From Pseudoalteromonas shioyasakiensis (GTDB taxonomy: Bacteria > Pseudomonadota > Gammaproteobacteria > Enterobacterales > Alteromonadaceae): a DNA stretch of 64,000 nucleotides. The position numbers were made by a program, and so were the translations under genes. The notes beneath the pieces are model-generated. The model ran no database searches. It was not told the origin of the DNA and saw only the letters and a list, made by a program, of their open reading frames with translations. The DNA is taken from contig NZ_JANIGL010000003.1 in assembly GCF_024518675.1 (NCBI RefSeq), forward strand, positions 186,001 through 250,000, written 5' to 3'. This document shows, piece by piece, positions 58,019-64,000 of this stretch (position 1 is its first letter; every line of letters begins with the position of its first letter).

Positions 58019-58342
58019 TTAGGTTTCGAGTAATTTTAGTTTATTTACTACACCATTCCATTGTTCGGCATCATTGGGAGCTGGTTTTATCTCGGTTATT
58101 CGCGGCCATACTAACGCAAGCTCGGCATTCAATTCAGTAAACGCTTGTTGGTCTTGAGGAAGTTCATCTTCTTGGTAAATTGCCTCAGCGGGACATTCAG
58201 GTACACACAAGCCACAATCAATACAATCAATTGGACTAATAGCTAAGAAATTAGGTCCTTCATAAAAAGCATCAGCTGGGCACACAGCAACACAATCAGT
58301 GTATTTACACTTGATACAATTTTCTGTGACTACAAATGCCAT
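58019..58342 (-). CDS. fdxA: Ferredoxin, 7Fe-8S type
   Basis: This 107-residue ferredoxin has two iron-sulfur sites: [21 protein letters not shown] for the N-terminal 3Fe-4S/4Fe-4S pattern and [17 protein letters not shown] for the 4Fe-4S cluster. The 40-residue C-terminal tail is typical of FdxA. It is a soluble electron carrier. AGGTAAG precedes the ATG. It diverges from the FAD dehydrogenase gene, a possible redox partner. Confidence 0.93.
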   Translation of the reverse strand: MAFVVTENCIKCKYTDCVAVCPADAFYEGPNFLAISPIDCIDCGLCVPECPAEAIYQEDELPQDQQAFTELNAELALVWPRITEIKPAPNDAEQWNGVVNKLKLLET

Positions 58343-58509
58343 GTTTACGCTTACCTAAGGTTTATATATGAACAGCGCAAGATCATACCCAACCACAGCA
58401 AAAATACAATAAATAATCACTGCCATCATTGGCTAATTTAACGTAAAATAATGCACTATTGTGAGCATAGCTAGTAAGTTATCGCTAAGACACCCTACAG
58501 AGAAAAAAT

Positions 58510-60120
58510 ATGATACGTTTAACAGAAATAAAGCTCCCGCTCGATCATGACGAAAATGCCATAGAACAGGCTATTTTAACTAAGCTAGGCATAGAAAAAG
58601 AACGGTTAAAAAGCTTTAATGTGTTCAAACGTGGCTATGATGCTCGAAAAAAGACCGCTATATTACTTATTTACACGCTTGATATAGGCGTCGCCAATGA
58701 AGATGAACTGCTGGCTAAATTTAGTAAAGATCAGCATGTAAAGTCGGCCCCTGACACAAGTTATAAATTTGTCGCCCAAGCCCCTGCTATTTTAACACAT
58801 CGCCCAGTAGTGATTGGTTTTGGACCATGCGGTCTATTTGCCGGTCTTGTGCTTGCGCAAATGGGCTTTAAGCCTATTATTTTAGAGCGTGGTAAAGAAG
58901 TCCGTGAACGGACCAAAGACACATTTGGTTTTTGGCGTAAACGTACACTGAATACTGAATCTAACGTTCAATTTGGTGAAGGCGGTGCAGGCACGTTTTC
59001 TGACGGTAAACTTTATAGCCAAGTAAAAGATCCTAAACATTATGGCCGAAAAGTGATCACCGAGTTTGTTGAAGCCGGCGCACCAGAAGAAATTCTATAT
59101 GTAAGCAAACCACATATTGGTACATTTAAACTGGTTACCATGATTGAAAAAATGCGCGCTCGCATCGAAGAGCTTGGCGGCGAAATTCGTTTTAGCACCC
59201 GTGTTGATGACATCTTACTTGATAATGGCCAAGTTAAAGGGTTAAAGCTTTCTACCGGTGAACAGCTTGATACTGAGCATGTGGTGCTAGCTGTAGGTCA
59301 CAGTGCCCGCGACACCTTTAAAATGGTGCACGACAAAGGCATTTATGTTGAAGCGAAACCGTTCTCGGTTGGTTTTAGAATTGAGCATAAGCAATCTATG
59401 ATTGATGAATGCCGTTTCGGTCCAAACGCAGGAAACCCAATTTTAGGCGCAGCAGATTATAAACTTGTGCATCACTGTGATAATGGCCGAACCGTATACA
59501 GCTTTTGTATGTGTCCTGGTGGTACTGTAGTAGCTGCAACATCTGAAGAAGGTCGAGTCGTTACCAATGGTATGAGTCAGTACTCGCGTAATGAACGTAA
59601 TGCCAACAGTGCAATTGTTGTTGGTATCTCTCCAGAAAAAGACTTTCCAGGCCACCCGCTAGCTGGAATTGACTTACAACGTAAACTTGAAGAACAAGCT
59701 TATGCTCTCGGTGGCAGTAATTATGATGCGCCAGCGCAATTAATTGGCGACTTCTTAAAAGGTAAAGATTCAAGTGATTTAGGTGATGTAAAACCTTCAT
59801 ACACACCGGGTATTAAACTGACTGATCTAGCTAAAGTTCTGCCAAGTTTCGCTATTGATGCAATCCGTGAAGCCATTCCTGCATTTAATAAACAAATTCG
59901 TGGGTTTTCAACCAACGACGGCCTTTTGACTGGTGTTGAAACACGCACATCCTCACCCATTTGTATCAAACGTGATAAAACCTTACAAAGTATTAATACT
60001 CAAGGTTTATACCCTGCAGGAGAAGGTGCAGGTTATGCGGGCGGTATTTTATCAGCGGGTATAGATGGTATTAAAGTGGCAGAGGCGCTTGCGTTATCAA
60101 TGTTAGAAAAACACAGCTAA
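58510..60120 (+). CDS. FAD-dependent dehydrogenase (COG2509-like)
   Basis: This 536-residue flavoprotein has an N-terminal 85-residue domain, then the FAD motif VVIGFGPCGLFAGLVLAQMGFKPIILERG, FGEGGAGTFSDGKLYS, VLAVGHSARDTFKMV and a C-terminal PAGEGAGYAGGILSAGIDGIKVAEAL. This family is widespread and its substrate is unknown. AGAG precedes the ATG. It is 167 bases from the divergent fdxA gene and is followed by a terminator. Confidence 0.88.
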   Translation: MIRLTEIKLPLDHDENAIEQAILTKLGIEKERLKSFNVFKRGYDARKKTAILLIYTLDIGVANEDELLAKFSKDQHVKSAPDTSYKFVAQAPAILTHRPVVIGFGPCGLFAGLVLAQMGFKPIILERGKEVRERTKDTFGFWRKRTLNTESNVQFGEGGAGTFSDGKLYSQVKDPKHYGRKVITEFVEAGAPEEILYVSKPHIGTFKLVTMIEKMRARIEELGGEIRFSTRVDDILLDNGQVKGLKLSTGEQLDTEHVVLAVGHSARDTFKMVHDKGIYVEAKPFSVGFRIEHKQSMIDECRFGPNAGNPILGAADYKLVHHCDNGRTVYSFCMCPGGTVVAATSEEGRVVTNGMSQYSRNERNANSAIVVGISPEKDFPGHPLAGIDLQRKLEEQAYALGGSNYDAPAQLIGDFLKGKDSSDLGDVKPSYTPGIKLTDLAKVLPSFAIDAIREAIPAFNKQIRGFSTNDGLLTGVETRTSSPICIKRDKTLQSINTQGLYPAGEGAGYAGGILSAGIDGIKVAEALALSMLEKHS

Positions 60121-60136
60121 AGGCACTTATAGATAC

Positions 60137-60166
60137 AAAAAAGCCTGAACTTATCAGGCTTTTTTG
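60137..60166. terminator. Bidirectional terminator between FAD dehydrogenase and rhlE
   Basis: AAAAAAGCCTGA, loop ACTTA, TCAGGCTTTTTT: a 12-base stem between converging genes. Confidence 0.9.
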
Positions 60167-60186
60167 TGCTTTAAAGTAACTGCGTG

Positions 60187-61488
60187 TTATTTCTTAAGCG
60201 TTAGTTTTTCACCCTTAAGTGACTTACGTACACCCGAAATACGTGAGCGATTTTTAGCTCTTGCTTCACCGGTTGCTTGCCCAGATGGCTTATTACTACG
60301 CGTGCGGCGAAGGTGAGATGGTTTCTTACCTATTTTATTGATAAGCACTTCACGATTACTGACTTCATAGCCAGCTAGATATTCTCGCTTAATTTTTTGA
60401 CCAATTAACGTTTCAATTTCAAAAAGCATATTTTCTTCTTCACGGCTTACAAATGAAATTGCTTGGCCCTGATTACCTGCGCGCCCTGTGCGGCCAATAC
60501 GATGAACGTAATCTTCAGCAAGCCAAGGAAGATCAATGTTGATCACGCGAGGGAGACCATCAATATCAATACCACGGGCTGCGACTTCCGTTGCCACTAA
60601 AACACGAACCTTGCCTTCTTTAAAATCACGTAATGCACGACGACGATTACCTTGAGTTTTATCACCGTGGCAAACAGCCGCTGGAATACCATCAAGGTTT
60701 AATTCTTTTACTAATTCATCAGCCGTGTCTTTCATGTTTACAAACACCAGAACTTGCTGCCAGTTTTTCTTGCCTATAAGCTCAGATAACAGCTCTTGTT
60801 TACGACGCTCTTCCACAGGGTAAACCACGTGGTGAACGGTCGCAGCGGTACTGTTGGTTTGATCCACTCTAATAATTTCAGCTTGTTTTAATACTTTACT
60901 GGCAAATTGTTTAATTGCCGAAGGGAAAGTAGCTGAGAACAGTAATATTTGACGCTCTTCAGCACAACCGTTTATTACTGTTTGCATATCAGTAATAAAG
61001 CCCATATCAAGCATACGATCGGCTTCATCTAGTACTAGGTGATTGACTTTTGCTAAGCTTAAGTTACCAAGACGAATATGATCAAGTAAACGCCCTGGCG
61101 TTGCAACAACGATGTCAACCCCCTCTTTTAGACCATTAGCTTGGCCCGCGATATTTACCCCACCAAATAAGCACACTGTTTTAAGTGAAGTGTATTTAGC
61201 AAAGTCTTTAATGTTATTTGCGATTTGTTCAGCAAGTTCACGAGTAGGCGCCAACACTAAGGCACGAGGCGCATTTGTAGGGCTCTGCTCTACTTCAAAC
61301 AGTTTTTGAATAATTGGCAATGAGAATGCAGCGGTTTTACCTGTCCCGGTTTGGGCACTGGCTAAAACATCTTTGCCTTTGCGCACTGCTGGAATAGCAC
61401 CACGTTGAATGGGCGTGAGGGTGTGATAGTTAAGTTCATCTAACGCCTGAAGAAGCTCAGGGGCAAAACTAAAAGATTTAAAATTCAT
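60187..61488 (-). CDS. rhlE: DEAD-box RNA helicase
   Basis: This 433-residue helicase has the Q motif (FAPELLQALDELNYHTLTPIQ), ASAQTGTGKTAAFSLP, APTRELAEQI, GGVNIAGQ, ATPGRLLDHI, VLDEADRMLDMGF, FSATFP, VLVATEVAARGIDIDGL and YVHRIGRTGRAG. The basic C-terminal tail (about 375-433) is short. The N-terminal sequence and size fit RhlE, which acts in ribosome assembly and RNA turnover. A TATAAT lies upstream but I cannot assign a -35. Confidence 0.93.
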   Translation of the reverse strand: MNFKSFSFAPELLQALDELNYHTLTPIQRGAIPAVRKGKDVLASAQTGTGKTAAFSLPIIQKLFEVEQSPTNAPRALVLAPTRELAEQIANNIKDFAKYTSLKTVCLFGGVNIAGQANGLKEGVDIVVATPGRLLDHIRLGNLSLAKVNHLVLDEADRMLDMGFITDMQTVINGCAEERQILLFSATFPSAIKQFASKVLKQAEIIRVDQTNSTAATVHHVVYPVEERRKQELLSELIGKKNWQQVLVFVNMKDTADELVKELNLDGIPAAVCHGDKTQGNRRRALRDFKEGKVRVLVATEVAARGIDIDGLPRVINIDLPWLAEDYVHRIGRTGRAGNQGQAISFVSREEENMLFEIETLIGQKIKREYLAGYEVSNREVLINKIGKKPSHLRRTRSNKPSGQATGEARAKNRSRISGVRKSLKGEKLTLKK

Positions 61489-61555
61489 GCTGTATAACCT
61501 ACGGCCACATTATCAAGGGTCGCAAATTATACAGCAATTATGTGACAACAGTTAG

Positions 61556-61987
61556 TTATAACTTAACTAAAGTGCCTTTTAATGCAACGCCTGCCATGAT
61601 TGTCCCGGCGCCACATTCATATTCAGTGCTACTTACAAACTCACGCTTTTTGTAATATGACTGAATATTAACAACGGCGTTCATTCCTTCTTTAATGGCA
61701 CGCTCTTGTAGTGCTTTTAAAGCACTAAGCATGACCCACTCGCACGCTTCGCGATCACTTTTATTAAATGCGTTAGTTTTTTTATTAGTGATCACTTCAC
61801 CGTATTTACTGCTCTCACTACCATAGCTTTGATCAGCAAAGTAAAGAGGCACATCTAATAGCGCACTTTTGGCTTTACTTGTTTCTAACAGTGATTGAAT
61901 AGGATATTTACCTATATCGTCACGTGCTTCAACCGCACTCACTGTTAACAAAGAGGTAGCTAATAATAAGCTTGTCATTAATTTCAT
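61556..61987 (-). CDS. Small periplasmic protein, RcsF/YbjQ-like pattern
   Basis: This 143-residue protein has a signal peptide (MKLMTSLLLATSLLTVSAVEA). The mature part has two cysteines, one in EACEWVMLSALKALQERAIKEGMNAVVNIQSYYKKREF and one in YECGAGTIMAGVALKGTLVKL. The helix-then-strand arrangement and NAVVNIQSYY resemble the RcsF/YbjQ fold, but identity is low and I do not assign function. The ATG at 61987 follows AAGGAA; the longer frame overlapping the MipA gene is unlikely. It lies one base after the MipA stop. Confidence 0.72.
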   Translation of the reverse strand: MKLMTSLLLATSLLTVSAVEARDDIGKYPIQSLLETSKAKSALLDVPLYFADQSYGSESSKYGEVITNKKTNAFNKSDREACEWVMLSALKALQERAIKEGMNAVVNIQSYYKKREFVSSTEYECGAGTIMAGVALKGTLVKL

Positions 61988-61988
61988 T

Positions 61989-62792
61989 TTATATTCCTTC
62001 TTTGGTATAGAACTTCCATGCAACTCCAAAACCAAACGAGATATTACTATCCTGTTTCACTAAGGGACTACGTTGCTGTTTGCTTTGGGCTAAATGATGA
62101 TATTTAATAAAACCACCTAGCCAATATTTTTTACTATCAAAATTAAGCCCCAGCGAAATATCAGCGCCAGAATAGCCCGACTGACTATTAAACTCAGAGC
62201 GTGTATTATGCATATCTAATGCAGGTATACCATAATAATAATTAAAGTAACGGTCATCGGCAAAATTAGCATTTGCTCGTATACTGGTTGTAATTTCATA
62301 CGTTGGCGTAATAAGCACAGGGCTCTCATAATACACACTCGGGCCATAACGCCAACCGACGTTAGTCACTGAGCTAAAATCAGTTGCCATAGCTTTACGA
62401 GTGAATAAGCCAATATAAAATTGTTCTGCCGCTTGGGGATCACCTTTAAAGTAATAATTTAGCGAAGGCCCAAGTTCAAACACCCAATCTAAATCATCCA
62501 TGCCTTCTCGAGCTTGGTTATCTGCGCTGTCAACGGCTAAACTAACTCCAGCAGATATATCTAGGTGTACATTATCAAAATGCCATAAGTAACCAGTAAA
62601 GCTATTGCGGTCCACATCTAACTCATCACTTTGATAACGAACATAAGGCACAGGCATTATGTATTGTTCACTTTGATCTGAACCTAAATAGTGGGGAATA
62701 TCAGCAACAAACACACCCCCACCCACTTCGAGTTTAGATGCGGCAAAACTCAACGAGCTAAAAAAACACAACAATAACGCCAACCGAGACAC
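61989..62792 (-). CDS. MipA/OmpV-family outer-membrane protein
   Basis: This 267-residue protein has a signal peptide (MSRLALLLCFFSSLSFA) and begins the mature part KLEVGGGVFVADIPHYLGSDQSEQYIMPVPYVRYQSDEL, the MipA/OmpV signature. It continues as alternating amphipathic strands to FGVAWKF. Members are outer-membrane barrels linked to murein scaffolding or porin-like transport. I prefer a GTG at 62792, eight bases after AAAGG, over the GTG at 62801. It follows and partly overlaps the ketosynthase gene, so the two are cotranscribed. Confidence 0.85.
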   Translation of the reverse strand: MSRLALLLCFFSSLSFAASKLEVGGGVFVADIPHYLGSDQSEQYIMPVPYVRYQSDELDVDRNSFTGYLWHFDNVHLDISAGVSLAVDSADNQAREGMDDLDWVFELGPSLNYYFKGDPQAAEQFYIGLFTRKAMATDFSSVTNVGWRYGPSVYYESPVLITPTYEITTSIRANANFADDRYFNYYYGIPALDMHNTRSEFNSQSGYSGADISLGLNFDSKKYWLGGFIKYHHLAQSKQQRSPLVKQDSNISFGFGVAWKFYTKEGI

Positions 62793-62793
62793 A

Positions 62794-64000
62794 CTACTCA
62801 CCTTTAAAGCGCTTAAAAATCAATGATGTATTAATGCCACCGAATGCAAAGTTGTTGCTCATTATATAATCGGTATGTATTTCTCGGCCTTGCTCAGTAA
62901 TATAATCCAAAGGCGCACATTCGCTATCGACCTCGGTTAAATTAATTGTTGGTGCGAACCAATTATCTGCCATCATATTAATACTTGCCCACGCTTCTAT
63001 CGCACCACAGGCGCCTAGGGTATGGCCAAGATAACTCTTTAACGAACTAATAGGTTTAGCACCTAAGGCATTAAAGGTGGCCTGACTTTCAGCAATGTCA
63101 CCTCGGTCCGTTGATGTGCCATGCGCGTTAACATAACCAATTTGCTCAGCAGATAAATTCGCATCTTGTAATGCCATCTCAATAGCAATTTGCATTGTCG
63201 CTGATGTTGGTTGCGTAACGTGTTGACCATCAGAGTTACAACCAAAGCCGACTATTTCGGCTAATATGGTTGCACCACGGGCTTTAGCATGCTCATATTC
63301 TTCTAAAATTAACGTAGATGCCCCCTCACCTATCACCAGCCCATCACGCTTTTTATCAAACGGCCTAGGCGTCAATTCAGGGCTATCGTTTTGTGTACTA
63401 GTTGCATATAAGGTATCAAACACTGCAGCTTCTGTAACACACAGCTCTTCTGCACCGCCTGCAACCATGAGTTTTTGTCGGCCAAACTTTATCGCTTCAA
63501 ATGCGTAACCAATACCTTGAGAGCCGGATGTACAGGCCGAGCTTGTTGTAATTACTCGCCCTTTAATACCAAAGAACACGCCAACATTTACTGGGGCTGT
63601 GTGCGCCATCATTTGAATATAACTGGTGGCTGTTACACCATTCATTGAGCCGGTGTCCATCATACGGCCAAATGATACCAAAGGTGCCGTAGAGCCAATC
63701 GATGAGCCATATGAAACCCCAGTCGAGCCATCGGTTAATGCTGGGTGGTCAAGTAGCTGGGCTTGCTCAAGAGCACGCTCAGTGGCTAAGGTCGACATTA
63801 ACGACACGCGGCCCATGGAGCGAACTTTTTTACGTGAATAGTGGGCAGGTCGGCTAAAGTTTTCTATTGGGGCTGCAAGATTGGTATTTAAACCATCAAT
63901 ATAGTCCCATTCCTGCATTCGTTTGACCGCATTTTTACCCGCCACCAATGCGCTTTTAAAATCACACCAGTTATCACCTAACGCGGTGATAGATGACATA
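62794..64000 (-). CDS. Beta-ketoacyl-ACP synthase (FabB/F-like), N-terminus cut by window edge
   Basis: At least 401 residues are visible. The Met at 63999 is probably internal, because the family normally starts with a short VVVTG-type strand before SSITALGDNW. Catalytic Cys156 (visible numbering) is in TTSSACTSGSQGIG, with the two His in NAHGTSTDRGD and LGHTLGACGAIEA, so the Cys-His-His triad is intact. It condenses malonyl-ACP with an acyl-ACP. The sequence style (LGDNWCDFKSALVAGKNAVKRMQEW) recalls ketosynthases of aryl polyene clusters, and with MipA and the small protein downstream this may be the end of such a cluster (inference). Confidence 0.9.
   Translation of the reverse strand, partial: MSSITALGDNWCDFKSALVAGKNAVKRMQEWDYIDGLNTNLAAPIENFSRPAHYSRKKVRSMGRVSLMSTLATERALEQAQLLDHPALTDGSTGVSYGSSIGSTAPLVSFGRMMDTGSMNGVTATSYIQMMAHTAPVNVGVFFGIKGRVITTSSACTSGSQGIGYAFEAIKFGRQKLMVAGGAEELCVTEAAVFDTLYATSTQNDSPELTPRPFDKKRDGLVIGEGASTLILEEYEHAKARGATILAEIVGFGCNSDGQHVTQPTSATMQIAIEMALQDANLSAEQIGYVNAHGTSTDRGDIAESQATFNALGAKPISSLKSYLGHTLGACGAIEAWASINMMADNWFAPTINLTEVDSECAPLDYITEQGREIHTDYIMSNNFAFGGINTSLIFKRFKGE

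Noticed and set aside
58343..58400. TGATCT upstream of fdxA as another ECF promoter
   Set aside because: The -35-like TGATCT is present, but there is no CGTA at 16 bases, so the spacing test fails.

Overview
The window reads as a chromosomal segment of a marine gammaproteobacterium of the Alteromonadales, most like Pseudoalteromonas. I infer this from the AT-rich base composition, the gene content (AST arginine pathway, AbgT transporter, DUF3081, M6/PrtV-like protease) and the E. coli-like style of IlvIH, HU, RluF and FabR-type control. It is densely packed. I see no tRNA, rRNA, insertion sequence, phage gene or CRISPR array, and no clear sign of recent transfer.

Layout. 1-2657 (minus): a secreted M6 metallopeptidase with PKD domains, cut by the left edge. 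2963-5369 (plus): a leader peptide and attenuator followed by ilvIH, converging on hupB. 5918-15539 (minus): a twelve-gene run that starts with an ECF sigma factor and its ChrR-type zinc anti-sigma factor and continues with DUF523/DUF1722, photolyase, NTF2-like, SDR, FAD oxidoreductase, DUF1365, cyclopropane-fatty-acid-synthase-like methyltransferase, DUF2878, chalcone-isomerase-like and DUF3833 genes. A LON-domain gene lies just upstream. 16267-23999: a tiny membrane protein, a YqfA-like membrane protein behind a FabR-like operator, ATL, and a LysR regulator divergent from an RND efflux pair, converging on rluF. 24061-27481 (minus): an orphan binding protein, a DUF418 protein and an EAL-HDOD protein. 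27610-39545 (minus): a complete glycogen/maltodextrin operon. 40022-42931 (plus): a GGDEF-EAL protein and a propeller-like protein. 42983-49821: an Lrp-type regulator, astC-astA-astD-DUF1338 and a PLP decarboxylase behind a long leader. 49925-58342: DUF1704, small coupled genes, an AbgT transporter and envelope proteins. 58510-64000: a ferredoxin-linked neighbourhood, an FAD dehydrogenase, RhlE, and a MipA/ketosynthase group cut by the right edge.

How the genes work together. The most coherent system is the ECF-ChrR block. Three sites share a TGATC-like -35, exactly 16 bases, and CGTA: before the sigma gene, before the LON-domain gene, and before the chalcone-isomerase-like gene inside the operon. 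Together they look like a singlet-oxygen or photo-oxidative regulon joining DNA photorepair to membrane lipid modification. The second system is a textbook-style but unannotated branched-chain amino-acid attenuator in front of ilvIH. The third is a FabR-like palindrome before the YqfA homologue.

All calls come from reading the sequence. Family names rest on motif recognition, not on database searches.
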